The translations under genes and the position numbers were made by a program. Of a stretch of DNA of 44,868 nucleotides, positions 1-9,452 are shown piece by piece. Origin of the DNA: Saprospiraceae bacterium (GTDB lineage: Bacteria; Bacteroidota; Bacteroidia; Chitinophagales; Saprospiraceae); contig JADKBO010000011.1 in NCBI GenBank assembly GCA_016715105.1, positions 1-44,868 of the forward strand, in the 5' to 3' direction. Under the pieces are notes generated by a model. That model worked only from the letters and a program-made list of their open reading frames with translations, was not told where the DNA came from and did no database searches. Positions within the stretch are counted from its first letter, which is position 1. Each line of letters opens with the position of its first letter.

Positions 1-585
1 TATTAAATGGAATTTATAACCTATAAATAACCTCCCATTGTGCATTTATACCTTTATCATGACCACTTCATCAAATTTTGACTGCCTACAAGCCTTTGAA
101 TTATACTCTCTAACTTGCCTGCATGTTGGTATGGGCATTGAATCAATTATCAATATTTTGAATTAGTTTCCAGCACACAATATCTCAGATAAATTTCGTA
201 CAGCCCCCAAGGATATCGCTTCTAACCGCTTGCGCCTTTTATTGAGTTTTGTTCTATGAGGCAATTGTGGAAATAGCTCTGAATAATCTGTTTGTAATTA
301 TGACCACAATAGATTTTCAGAATCAATCTGTAAACGTTCAGCAGTAATAGTAAAAGAAATTACCTATAGATCTATCATTTTAGGCGATCTTAGGTATTTC
401 TGGATATTTTCTTCAAAAACAAAATATTCTTTGCAATGCTCTTTTATAGTTCCATCGGCTTTTACGTATATTGCCTTCAAGATCTTGCATAATGTTATAT
501 TTTAGATTAGTCCGTATAATCCTTACAATATACAAGGTTTCTTCGATACGATCTTTTTCTCATCTATTTTAATGGCTCAACGCGT
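1..585 (-). mobile_element. Partial, decayed IS982-family insertion sequence
   Basis: The reverse complement of this stretch aligns along its length with 29580-30117, the 5' part of a second IS982-type element. It ends in the same 17-base terminal repeat, TTAATGGCTCAACGCGT, at 569-585. Read on the minus strand, fragments of an IS982-type transposase appear in several frames, including a 'DSMP' stretch carrying one catalytic Asp and a 'GYKFHLI' motif. Stops and shifts break all frames, so it is not functional. The rest of the element lies left of the window. The two copies differ at many bases, so this is not an assembly duplicate. Confidence 0.85.
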
Positions 586-891
586 TATAATTTAACCATA
601 ACAGAACTGGCAGAAAAAGCTCATTTAAGTAAATTTCATTTTCAAAGAATATTTAAAAATCGATTTGGCTTAACAATTGGACAGTTAAAGCAACAAGAAA
701 AAACTCTTCTTGCAAAAACGCTCCTGGAAAATGGTAAGTTGTCAACTGATGTAGCATATGAAGTAGGTTTTTTTGACCAAAGTCATTTCATCAAATATTT
801 TAAAAAAATGTGGGCCATAACTCCTAAGTATTTTAAAAAAGCGCATTTTTTTACAATTTTTTGTTTGTTACTTTTGAGACTTTTGTCCTAA
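586..891 (+). pseudogene. AraC-family regulator, 3' fragment cut by IS982
   Basis: An open frame runs directly out of the IS982 terminal repeat and encodes about 100 residues of an AraC/XylS DNA-binding domain. Both helix-turn-helix units are visible: 'ITELAEKAHLSKFHFQRIFK' and then 'DVAYEVGFFDQSHFIKYFKK', followed by the family's closing 'TPKYFKK'. No start codon or ligand-binding domain remains on this side, so the IS insertion separated the C-terminal DNA-binding half from the rest. The intact gene may have regulated the small genes that follow (1010-2146), which is inference from position only. Confidence 0.8.
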
Positions 892-1009
892 TAAAGATTT
901 GAAGGACCAACATCAATTTAAATCAACAATTAAGAAAACTGACAAGAAATGACGTTTCATAAATCGTTGAAATGATCTTGGATTACTATTAATTTACAAA
1001 ACTGACACC

Positions 1010-1345
1010 ATGAATTACAACGGAAAGACATTTAGACCAATTAGCAATACTGAAAACGGTGAGACTTCAAATGAAACACTATTTCATTATAAACAGGTCG
1101 GAAAGATTCTTACTTCCGAATATGCAGGTGGAAAGATTAAATATGGCCATTTGATAGGTTTGGTTGATGATGCGGGAAATATTGAAATGCGTTATCACCA
1201 AGTAAATGATAAAGATGAGTTGATGACCGGCATTTGCATTTCAAAACCACAAATACTTGAAAATGGAAAAATTCGCCTTCACGAAACTTGGGAATGGACA
1301 TCTGGAGATAAATCAAAAGGCACATCAATCATAGAAGAACAATAA
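1010..1345 (+). CDS. Conserved hypothetical protein (often labelled N-acetylglutamate synthase)
   Basis: A 111-residue soluble protein opening 'MNYNGKTFRPISNTENGE'. I recognise it as a small conserved family that databases often label 'n-acetylglutamate synthase', but I see no GNAT acetyl-CoA-binding motif and the length is far too short for that enzyme. The repeating pattern (FHYKQ, TSEYAGG, KYGHLIGLVD, IEMRYHQVN, RLHETWEW) suggests a small beta-rich fold. It starts after an AT-rich leader and ends 11 bases before the OsmC start, so the two are probably one transcript. Existence is near certain; function is unknown. Confidence 0.85.
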   Translation: MNYNGKTFRPISNTENGETSNETLFHYKQVGKILTSEYAGGKIKYGHLIGLVDDAGNIEMRYHQVNDKDELMTGICISKPQILENGKIRLHETWEWTSGDKSKGTSIIEEQ

Positions 1346-1356
1346 ACATACATACA

Positions 1357-1830
1357 ATGGCGCACGAACACAACTACAAATTAACCACAGTATGGTCGGG
1401 AAACAAAGGTGAAGGAACCAAAAATGTACGATCGTATGACCGTAGCCACACAGTTACCATTCAAGGGAAACCTGAATTATTCCTAACAACGGATAATCCA
1501 GTTGTAGGAGATAAATCAAAATTGAATCCTGAGGACTTATTGGTGACAGCCATCTCATCATGTCACATGTTGTCTTACTTGTATGTTTGCGCAATGGAAG
1601 GAATTATCATAACGGCTTATACCGATAATGCAACAGGCATTATGATTGAAAACGCAAATGGAAGTGGAAGTTTTAAAGAAGTAACCCTCAATCCAGTCTT
1701 CTATGTTGCAGACAAAAGTATGGTAGAAAAAGCCATTGATCTCCACCACAAAGCTCACGAAATATGTTACATAGCCAATTCTGTGAATTTTGAAGTGAAG
1801 TGTAATCCAATTTGTAAAGTAGAAAATTAA
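1357..1830 (+). CDS. OsmC/Ohr-family peroxiredoxin-like protein
   Basis: The 157-residue product has the OsmC/Ohr layout: an N-terminal beta region, then 'LNPEDLLVTAISSCHMLSYL' with the first conserved Cys at about residue 69, and a second Cys in 'HKAHEICYIANS' at about 137. In this family the two Cys reduce organic hydroperoxides with thiol or lipoyl donors in the cytoplasm. The length is normal (about 140-160). It follows the 111-residue gene by 11 bases, and a DUF1272 zinc-ribbon gene comes 70 bases later, which suggests a small stress operon. The specific substrate cannot be told from sequence. Confidence 0.93.
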   Translation: MAHEHNYKLTTVWSGNKGEGTKNVRSYDRSHTVTIQGKPELFLTTDNPVVGDKSKLNPEDLLVTAISSCHMLSYLYVCAMEGIIITAYTDNATGIMIENANGSGSFKEVTLNPVFYVADKSMVEKAIDLHHKAHEICYIANSVNFEVKCNPICKVEN

Positions 1831-1900
1831 ATGAAAATTTGCTTTGCACGGACAGAACCATTAAATGGTAATATTTAAGGTAATAATGAATCAAGCATAA

Positions 1901-2146
1901 ATGTTAGAAATTAGACAATGCTGCGAGCACTGTGGTAAAAGTTTGCCAAATGAATCTGATGAAGCAATGATTTGCACTTATGAATGTACATTTTGTATTC
2001 AATGTGTGGGGAATATTTTAGAAAATGTTTGTCCAAATTGTGGTGGAGGCTTTGAAAAGAGACCAACACGGCCGCACAAACAGTTAGCTAAATATCCTAT
2101 GAGACTGGACAAAGTATTTAGCCCAAGAAGGAAAGGTGATATTTAA
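1901..2146 (+). CDS. DUF1272 zinc-ribbon protein
   Basis: An 81-residue protein with paired Cys motifs (CEHC near the start, CTYECTFCIQC in the middle, CPNC near residue 46) that would form zinc sites. The order and the following basic 'RRPxRP'-like tail match the DUF1272 family. No enzymatic role is established for that family. It sits at the end of the 1010-2146 group and is followed by about 240 bases of AT-rich DNA with no gene that I can see. Confidence 0.9.
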   Translation: MLEIRQCCEHCGKSLPNESDEAMICTYECTFCIQCVGNILENVCPNCGGGFEKRPTRPHKQLAKYPMRLDKVFSPRRKGDI

Positions 2147-2389
2147 ACTGAAATAAAGCAAGTATTTGAAAACTCTAACACCATTTCTTACTATAATCCA
2201 AAAGCTTGTAACTTTGTTGATTTTACGCCTAATTTGAAATAAGAAATATTTTCCACTTTACTAAACTTCATTTTTTATATTTGAATTTGAATGGTAATAC
2301 AGCATAGAAAAATACATTTTTAACAGGCTACTTTCGAGTATCCAATTGTAGAGACCAAGTGTTTGTTAACATTTAAATGAAATCAAAAT

Positions 2390-2825
2390 ATGCCATCCAA
2401 ATATCAAAAGTATCTGCTGGGAATCGCTATTGTGTTATCATCTCTTGCGATTTCAATAAGAGGAAGTGATGGTGAAATTCGTTTGGTACTACAAAATTAC
2501 CCAGTCCTTATTTTTCTATTTGTGGTAGTTAGCTTCGTCTTAGTTGCAATCTATTTTCAAATGAATAGTAGGGCAATTTCAAGCCTTTCAAACCAAATTT
2601 GGGGAGCAATCTAAAATTAAACCTCAAGAAATTCATTCACTACTTGATGAATTGTCGGAAAGACAAAGGGAAGTGTATGACTTGATTATCTCGGGAAAAA
2701 CAAATAAAGAAATTATGACTGAGCTTTTTATCGAACAAAGCACGCTCAAATCCCATATCAATCAGATTTATAAAAAGCTCAATATCAGTAACAGAAAAGC
2801 ATTGAAGTCTAAGTTAAAAAATTGA
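2390..2825 (+). CDS. Membrane-anchored LuxR-type HTH protein, frameshifted
   Basis: The first frame gives about 70 residues with two hydrophobic segments (about residues 8-22 and 35-58). Near 2597-2605 the reading must shift one base to continue as 'KFGEQSKIKPQEIHSLLDEL', then a LuxR/GerE helix-turn-helix: 'LSERQREVYDLIISGKTNKE', then 'TLKSHINQIYKKLNIS'. The combined product would be about 145 residues: two membrane helices plus a C-terminal DNA-binding domain and no receiver. The indel is either a sequencing error or an inactivating mutation. Such membrane-tethered one-component regulators occur in Bacteroidota; the signal sensed is unknown. Confidence 0.75.
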
Positions 2826-2934
2826 TAATCAATGTTTAATAACAACATCAACCCTTTTTCAACCCCAAATTATTTGTCCAATTTGCTGTCAATAACTTTG
2901 TTTGCGTAAATTTTCACTTAAAATTACAAATGAA

Positions 2935-3051
2935 ATGAAAAACAATTTATTGTATATCGCGATGTTATTAATGATTATCTCTTTACCATTCAGAGGAAAT
3001 GAAAACGTTCGTTGGCTATGGGCAGATATGCCATGGATTCCTTTGGTCTAG
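2935..3051 (+). CDS. Small hydrophobic ORF (38 aa), possibly a fragment
   Basis: A short frame beginning 'MKNNLLYIAMLLMIISLPFR' with one membrane helix. Its sequence resembles the N-terminus of the preceding LuxR-type membrane protein (a 'LLxIAxxL ... RG' pattern followed by a hydrophobic stretch). It may be a second small membrane protein or the start of a decayed paralogue. No downstream HTH is visible in the next 100 bases in any frame. Low confidence as a functional gene. Confidence 0.35.
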   Translation: MKNNLLYIAMLLMIISLPFRGNENVRWLWADMPWIPLV

Positions 3052-3165
3052 TTTCGTTGATGTGTAGGCCTTACGTTTCAAAAAAAGAAAAGGGTGAAAA
3101 ACTGATTTTGCAATTATAAATTAGCTTCATTATATCGCATTTAAACCGAAGATTTGTCCCAAGAA

Positions 3166-3693
3166 ATGATCAAAGACGTAGACAAGAAACATATCTTAAT
3201 TGTCGGAAAAACGCAAGTAGACAGGAGTGAATTTTTAAATAGATTAATTACAGGGACCAATAAACTGCTTTACAGATTCCCACCTTACCTCAGGACTTTT
3301 GACGAATACATTGAAGAAGTAAAAAAATTATTTCCTTTTGTTCCTGCAAATTGGAAGAAGCAGAACCCGAAAAAATGGACCAAGGATCAGGTATGGGATT
3401 TTCATTTAGACTGGACAGAATACACCCACAGCATACTGATAATAATTGAAGAGTTTGGTGAAATGGAGGCTGCTTGGAAAGTGGAAATCATTAGAGATTA
3501 CATACAGAAATCATACTATCAAGAAGGTCAACACAATGGCCGACCAAATTTTCAAGTTATAGTTACGCTTGACAAAGATTACAACTTAGTTGAGAAAATC
3601 ATACAAGCTTTTGGACTGACTGAAAAAGAAACTAGAACTGAAGAGCAAGTCATTTTAGGAAAGTTGAAAATTATTGATTTGGACCTAAGCTAA
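3166..3693 (+). CDS. Hypothetical protein with degenerate P-loop-like N-terminus
   Basis: A soluble protein of about 175 residues; I start it at the ATG at 3166 rather than the TTG four codons upstream. The N-terminus 'KKHILIVGKTQVDRSEFLNR' looks like the first strand and loop of an NTPase, but it lacks the full GxxxxGK[ST] motif, so nucleotide binding is doubtful. The middle is rich in Trp, Lys and acidic residues ('WTKDQVWDFHLDWTEYTHS'), and 'LIIIEEFGEMEA' could be a Walker B-like strand. I do not recognise a family. It lies 230 bases upstream of the helicase on the same strand and might work with it; that is position-based inference. Confidence 0.6.
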   Translation: MIKDVDKKHILIVGKTQVDRSEFLNRLITGTNKLLYRFPPYLRTFDEYIEEVKKLFPFVPANWKKQNPKKWTKDQVWDFHLDWTEYTHSILIIIEEFGEMEAAWKVEIIRDYIQKSYYQEGQHNGRPNFQVIVTLDKDYNLVEKIIQAFGLTEKETRTEEQVILGKLKIIDLDLS

Positions 3694-3921
3694 ACATGTG
3701 ACAAAATCATGATTTTGGAATGACGTCTACAGGTTGTTGTATTTAAATTTTATCTTCGTTTAATTTTTTAGTTCATGAGACAAGAGGTGTCTTAAATAGA
3801 GCAATGCTTTAGAAATAAACCCTATTTACCGAATTGAAGCCTATGACTCTGAATATAAAAAATATCTGATTAAAAAAAACTGGTCAAGATTTGGAATAAA
3901 AATCTAAAAACACATTAAACT
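3694..3921 (+). other. Intergenic stretch with a short degenerate ORF
   Basis: AT-rich DNA between the hypothetical gene and the helicase. One frame from about 3800 to 3907 encodes 'ALEINPIYRIEAYDSEYKKY' and some further residues with no usable start codon and an upstream stop. It looks protein-like but could be a remnant or chance. Nothing else is visible. Confidence 0.3.
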
Positions 3922-6650
3922 TTGACAGAATATCCTACAGATATAAAATTTAAATACGGTTGGAGAAAATACCAACAACGCGTCCTTGACGATTTGCAAG
4001 ACCATATATCTGACGGTCATTTACACGTAATTGCTCCACCAGGTTCAGGCAAAACCGTATTAGGACTTGAAGTAGCTATTCGACTCAACAAACCGACATT
4101 GATTCTGACGCCAACAATTGCAATTCGCAACCAATGGATACAACGCTTTTGCGAACTTTTCTTCAAACCAACTTAACACCTGATTGGATTTCTAGAGACA
4201 TTAGAAATCCAAAATTTATGACTGTGGTAACTTATCAAGGTCTTCACGCAGCGTGTAATAATTGGAAAATTGAGGAAGAAGAAAATGAAATCGAAGAAGA
4301 AGAAATAGAGGAAACAAATGGAAATGCCAAAGCAACAAACCCGAACCTAGACAATATTGTAAGCGGACTAAAAGCACAAAAAATAAAAAGCATAGTTGTT
4401 GACGAGGCACACCATTTAAAAAGTGACTGGTGGGAAACTTTGACTAAAGTTAAAGAAAGATTGGACCCAATAATTGTTGGCCTGACTGCTACCCCACCCT
4501 ACGACGTTACCGCCACAGAATGGCAACGGTATATTGACCTAAACGGCTCCGTTGACACAGAAATTTCAGTTCCTGAATTGGTAATTGAAGGCGATTTATG
4601 CCCACACCAAGACTATGTTTTTTTCACTCTACCAACTGAGAAAGAAAACCAAAACATTGTTGAATTCAGGCAGAACATTGATAAACTTTTTCAAGAAATT
4701 AAAAGTGATGCAATCATCGTTCAAGCAATTGAAAAACACCCAATTTGGCAAAATCCCATTGAACAATTAGATTGGATCTACAACAACCTCTCTTATTACT
4801 CGGCATTCTTGATATTTCTCAAATCGAACGAAAAAGAAATTCCCGAAACTCATCTTGAAGTTATTGGAGATCAAAAATTTGAAATCCCAAAACTCAATCA
4901 CGAATGGATTGAAATCCTATTAGATTTCTATCTCTACAAGGAAAAGGAACATTTTAAAGCCTTTGAAGAGCATAAGAAAACACTTGAAAATCGATTAAGG
5001 AGATATGGAGCAATTGAAAGGCGACAAATTAACTTTGGCCACAACAAACGTGTGACAGGATTTTTGACTTCGAGTATTAGTAAATTAAACGGCATCAAAA
5101 AAATTGTTGATTTTGAATTCAATAAATTAGGCAATGACCTACGGTTAGTCATTCTTTCAGACTTTATACGAAAAGAGTTTTACATCGACCTACCTGAAAA
5201 CAATTTAGAACTAAATAAAATCGGGGTCATTCCAATCTTTGAAAAATTAAGACGAGAAAACAAGGATAAAAAGAAAATTGCGGTTTTGACAGGTTCTATG
5301 ATTATTATACCTGTTAGTGCATATGCCGCATTTGAAGCTAAAGCAGCAAAAAACGGAATAACTCAAATCAATTCAACCACGGTTCCATTTGACAATAACT
5401 ACTATTTAATCAGCCAAACCGAGCAACTAAAACATGACATAGTTCACATAGTAACTCAAATATTTCAAAGTGGAGAAATTGAAGTTTTAATAGGGACTAA
5501 ATCTTTACTTGGTGAAGGTTGGGACGCTCCAGCAATCAACTCTTTAATCTTGGCAAGTTTTGTTGGTTCATTTGTACTTTCAAATCAAATGCGTGGTAGA
5601 GCCATTAGAACACAAAGCGGAAATGGTAACAAAACAGGAAATATTTGGCATTTAGTCTGTATTGACCCCACCATTCCATCCGGTGGAGATGATTTCGAAT
5701 TACTCAAAAGACGTTTTAGAAGCTTTGTTGGTATTTCATTTAAAAAAGACCCCAGTATAGAAAATGGAATTGAACGTTTAGACTTGCCCATAAATATCCA
5801 TCATAAAAATGCTGTAGAACAAAAAAATGCAGAAATGTTTTCTTATGCAGGCGATAGGGAAAGCTTAAGAAAAAGATGGGAAATGGCACTTGCAACAGGT
5901 GTCACACTTGTTGAGGAAATTAAAATACCATTTCCAATAGAAAAAGAATACAAAGCTGTCAAGTCAATGTATTTGAATAACACGATCCTAAATCTTTTAG
6001 CGACTTTAGGTTCAGGTTTAGCTGGTTTTGGTTTAGATAGTTTACGAGAATTTGTAAATGCATCAAAAGATATTAAAACCATTCAAGACTTCTATGTTTT
6101 CCTTGCAATTTGCGGATTTATTGGAATAGCCGTTTTTGGAAGACTAACCATTAAATCTCTAAATCTGTATTTAAAATACCGTGATATTTCAAAAGACATT
6201 CAACAAATTGGAGACGCTCTTTTGATCTCGCTGATTAAGGCTGGTGCAATCAAAACAGATTATTCAAAACTAAAAGTTGAAACTTCGATCAACAACTGGG
6301 GCTCAGTTTTTTGTCATTTAGAAGGTGGAACGACTTTTGACAAATCAACATTTATAAATGCACTTAAGGAAGTAATTATACCAATTGACAATCCAAGATA
6401 TGTGATCATCAGAAAGAACATGTTTATGGTATTTATAAAGCAAAAAGACTTTCATTCTGTTCCTGAAATACTCGGCCGAAATAAATACTTGGCTGAATAT
6501 TTCAAAAATCAGTGGGAAAGGCTTGTTGGCTCTTGCGATTTAATTTTTACTAGGACACTTTATGGAAGAAAATTACTTTTGAGGTCAAGAGTTAAATCAT
6601 TAGCATCACAATTTGGTGATAAAGCTGAACACATAAACAAGTGGAGATGA
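3922..6650 (+). CDS. DEAD/DEAH-box (SF2) helicase with C-terminal membrane helices, frameshifted
   Basis: About 900 residues with SF2 motifs in order: Walker A 'APPGSGKTVLGLEVA' (about 4033), motif Ia 'LILTPTIAIRNQW', DEAH box 'VVDEAHHLKSDWW' (about 4400), motif III 'VGLTATPPYD', motif V-like 'GTKSLLGEGWDAP', motif VI 'NQMRGRAIRT'. The frame changes once near 4160-4170 ('CELF' then 'LQTNLTPDW'). An acidic linker (EEEENEIEEEEIEE) lies between motifs Ia and II. Unusually, the C-terminal third has two hydrophobic segments (about 5973-6045 and 6091-6153) before a soluble tail ending in a basic stretch. The only start is TTG at 3922, because an in-frame stop lies just upstream. A role in DNA or phage defence is possible but unproven. 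Confidence 0.85.
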
Positions 6651-6695
6651 GCACAAAAAGAATGAACCATGGTACTTTCAAGTCTTTACCTAGAT

Positions 6696-6715
6696 TGTCG
6701 GGTAAATGTCGGGTA
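6696..6715 (+). promoter_or_regulatory. Direct repeat upstream of XRE regulator (candidate operator)
   Basis: TGTCGGGTA occurs at 6696-6704 and again at 6707-6715, an 11-base period (about one helical turn), 67 bases upstream of the XRE gene start. A tandem site on one face of the helix just ahead of a regulator gene fits an autoregulatory operator. This is inferred from position and spacing only. Confidence 0.45.
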
Positions 6716-6781
6716 TAAAACCAAGGTGATTTTTGGATAGTTTATAAGTTGAATCTAATCTTACATGAAATTTCAATTTGA

Positions 6782-7504
6782 ATGGAAAAACTAGGTTTCG
6801 GAAAAAAATTAATTGAAGTAAGAAAAGCTAGAGGATTAACACAAGAAGAAGTGGCTGAAGACTGTAAAATTACGGTTCGTACAATTCAGCGGATAGAATC
6901 TGGTGTTGTAATGCCTAGGGCTTCCACGATTAAAATTATTTCTGAAACTTTGGGATTTGATTTCTTTTACACTTCTAATACCGGTTATGAAGATTGCACA
7001 GAGGATCAAAATTCAAATTTGAAAAACCATAACGTTTTATGGTACTTGAAAGATTTGTTTAATTTAAAAACTAATTCGATGAAAAAAATTTCGATTTTAT
7101 CAGTTTCATTTTTACTGATTGGGCTCCTTTTTGTTCAAATTATTGAAACCAAGGCTCAATCGATCAACAAAAAAAGTAACAACTGCCTTTTTGTTAAATT
7201 TAATGCAGATAACTCAGTTAATAGGATTGAGGCTGTATTTACAAATAACCTGACTCTAGATAGTTTAGTTAGAGTCAAAAATGAGTTATTGACTTATGGA
7301 ATCACTGTCAGTTACAAAATACTAGAATTTGATACGCAAGATAAGTTGGCAAAGATCTATTGTGATGTCAATAGCAACGATGGATTTGGCGGGAGTTTTA
7401 GCACCGATATGCTGAATATCGACAAAACCAAAAGAATAGGCTTTGTCAGGGACTACTCTAAAAAAGCAAAGAATGCTTTATGCACAGGTGCATGCGGATT
7501 ATAA
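6782..7504 (+). CDS. XRE-type HTH regulator with membrane helix and exported C-terminal domain
   Basis: The 240-residue protein starts with a textbook Cro/CI helix-turn-helix (residues about 5-62: 'LIEVRKARGLTQEEVAEDCK', 'TVRTIQRIESG'). A linker leads to one strong membrane helix at about 100-122 ('ISILSVSFLLIGLLFVQII'), followed by about 115 residues that would face the periplasm, with Cys residues near 186 and in the terminal 'CTGACGL'. The layout is a one-component transmembrane regulator: cytoplasmic DNA binding, extracytoplasmic sensing. The exported part resembles domains of unknown role in other Bacteroidota secreted proteins. The direct repeat upstream may be its own operator. Confidence 0.85.
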   Translation: MEKLGFGKKLIEVRKARGLTQEEVAEDCKITVRTIQRIESGVVMPRASTIKIISETLGFDFFYTSNTGYEDCTEDQNSNLKNHNVLWYLKDLFNLKTNSMKKISILSVSFLLIGLLFVQIIETKAQSINKKSNNCLFVKFNADNSVNRIEAVFTNNLTLDSLVRVKNELLTYGITVSYKILEFDTQDKLAKIYCDVNSNDGFGGSFSTDMLNIDKTKRIGFVRDYSKKAKNALCTGACGL

Positions 7505-7697
7505 AGTTGTAAACAGCTATAATCATCATTCATAAACATTGGGGATAAAGTGGTAATTTGAACTGCTACGCTCCGCTCAGGGCTTTGTAAATGCAGACAG
7601 TGACGGAGCTCTCATCCCCAACTTTTTATAAATGAAACCGTTAACGATATATGTTTTGTACTTGTTTTAATTCCAAATTATAATTCAGTCATTTTCT

Positions 7698-9143
7698 ATG
7701 CCACTCAAGCTTTTTAAATTTCACATTATCATAGGACTGTTACTACTAATAGTTTCATGTAATAAGGCTGATGAAGGTATAGACCAGCCTCTAGATTCAA
7801 CTGTTTCTAATCCCAATAATTCATCTTGGTTAGGTTTTGGTTATAATCAAGACCCACTTGATCGCGACAAAGATGGTCATGATATTGGCGAGTGGGATAA
7901 TGCTAGATGGAATTTGACGATGGAGCGGATTAACTACATAAAACCATCCTTTGTGAGAATAGTTTTATACCGTCATTGGTTTAATCCATCGGGAATTGTA
8001 GGGAACTATGATTGGAACTCGCCATACATGCTTTCACTTTATAAGGTTCTTGATTATTATAAAGAAAAAAACATCCCTATAATGACTGGACTTTGGCAGT
8101 CCACTTTAGACCGCAATGATAATGTTCCTTTTTACATTACTGTGGGAGACAATAGTTTTCAAAAACTACAGGTCGATATGTTCCGTCAGTTATTCTCTAT
8201 AAAAGGTTACCATAATATTAAATGGTATACGCCTACTAATGAACCTAAAGGAATGGGTATGGACTTTCAAAAATGGTCTTTAATGATGAAAAATACATAC
8301 AACGGCTTTTCGGTTGCCGATTTACCCTTAAATATTTTCTGCGGCGCAGATTCCTGGGATGAATGGACATCATTAGCTGCCAGTTTTAATAAAAATGAAC
8401 TGAGTGGATACAACCATCATTATTACCTTAATTCAGGTATTAATCAAGTAATTAATGGAGGGTTAGAACAAATGTTTAAAAATGAAGTGACTTCACTAAC
8501 AAATATTGATCTTTCAAATAAACCAGTTTTTTTGAGTGAAGTGGGTTTTACTTCTGCTTCCGACATAGATTATTGGTTTGTACTAAATCCTATTCCAACA
8601 TTAAACCCAACTACCACGAAATATGGACTACTCGCATTTGATTATGGCATTCAAGTAGCGCGTTCCGGACAATCAGGAGCGTTGGCTTGGTCGCTTGATG
8701 GCTATGATTATGGAAAGGACCCAGGCATGTGGAATATAGCTGGCAATAACGGTGGTATAAAATTAAGACCTTGGTATTATGCTTGGTCATTACTTTGCCG
8801 ATATTTTCCTGCTTCGGGAACTATTTATCCTGTTAATTTTAATTCACCAACTTTACGTGGTGTTGCACTCGAACAAAAAGTTTTGGATAAATCAAATTGG
8901 ACTTTTGCTTTTATAAATTGGGGAGATACTGAGATCGAAACTAACTTTTCAATACCAAATTTCAAAGGTGGAGATTTTGCAAAATTCCAATTGACAGAAT
9001 CATCATCTGGAGACGGAATTTCTTTGAGCTTACCTAAGGAAAATATTAATATCAAATCTTTAAACGATGGTTTTTTAATAAAAATACCAGCTGCAGGTGG
9101 TCTAATCATTACATCAATGGAAAATTCACCCATCAGTAAATGA
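7698..9143 (+). CDS. Clan GH-A glycoside hydrolase lipoprotein
   Basis: The 481-residue product has a lipoprotein signal (LLLLIVSC, lipid Cys at about 21) and a TIM-barrel glycosidase domain. The probable acid/base Glu is at about 182 in 'WYTPTNEPKG' and the nucleophile Glu at about 281 in 'VFLSEVGF', the strand-4 and strand-7 arrangement of clan GH-A (GH5, GH30 and GH39 belong here). A C-terminal beta-sandwich-like part ends near 475. It is probably surface-anchored and acts on a plant or algal polysaccharide, but I cannot assign the family or substrate. It is monocistronic: 190 bases after the XRE gene and convergent with the DedA gene. Confidence 0.85.
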   Translation: MPLKLFKFHIIIGLLLLIVSCNKADEGIDQPLDSTVSNPNNSSWLGFGYNQDPLDRDKDGHDIGEWDNARWNLTMERINYIKPSFVRIVLYRHWFNPSGIVGNYDWNSPYMLSLYKVLDYYKEKNIPIMTGLWQSTLDRNDNVPFYITVGDNSFQKLQVDMFRQLFSIKGYHNIKWYTPTNEPKGMGMDFQKWSLMMKNTYNGFSVADLPLNIFCGADSWDEWTSLAASFNKNELSGYNHHYYLNSGINQVINGGLEQMFKNEVTSLTNIDLSNKPVFLSEVGFTSASDIDYWFVLNPIPTLNPTTTKYGLLAFDYGIQVARSGQSGALAWSLDGYDYGKDPGMWNIAGNNGGIKLRPWYYAWSLLCRYFPASGTIYPVNFNSPTLRGVALEQKVLDKSNWTFAFINWGDTEIETNFSIPNFKGGDFAKFQLTESSSGDGISLSLPKENINIKSLNDGFLIKIPAAGGLIITSMENSPISK

Positions 9144-9254
9144 AAAAGATGGCTATTGATTTACTGCTGAAAAACTAGCTGACCAAAACTAATTTAAAAT
9201 CATTTTCCATTGATAGACTTTTTTGTAATTGCCAATCCTAAGACATTCTTTCAG

Positions 9255-9356
9255 ATGATAGACCTTATAAATATGCTCTTGGCTGTTCTGGCATTAATTT
9301 TATTTTGGAAAAATTCTCCCATTCGGTTGTACTTGGCGATTGCTATTCATACCTAA
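9255..9356 (+). CDS. Very small hydrophobic ORF (33 aa)
   Basis: A short frame 'MIDLINMLLAVLALILFWKN' plus a brief tail; one membrane helix, no recognised family. It sits in the roughly 310-base gap between the glycosidase and the DedA gene, which otherwise holds nothing I can name. It could be a real microprotein or chance in AT-rich DNA. Confidence 0.25.
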   Translation: MIDLINMLLAVLALILFWKNSPIRLYLAIAIHT

Positions 9357-9452
9357 CTCACTCATTAAACAGATTTTTAAGGTTGATCACTTTATACTGA
9401 CCCACAAAATCCTTTTAAAAGCAATTGAAATATTACAGATTTCAAAGCAAAT

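Noticed and set aside
3166..3693. A real P-loop NTPase partner for the helicase
   Set aside because: The loop 'VGKTQVDRSEF' lacks the full Walker A pattern, so an NTPase call is not supported.
7505..7697. Possible terminator or RNA hairpin using TGGGGATA and TCATCCCCA
   Set aside because: The arms are about 60 bases apart with no compact loop and no T-tract at a suitable place.
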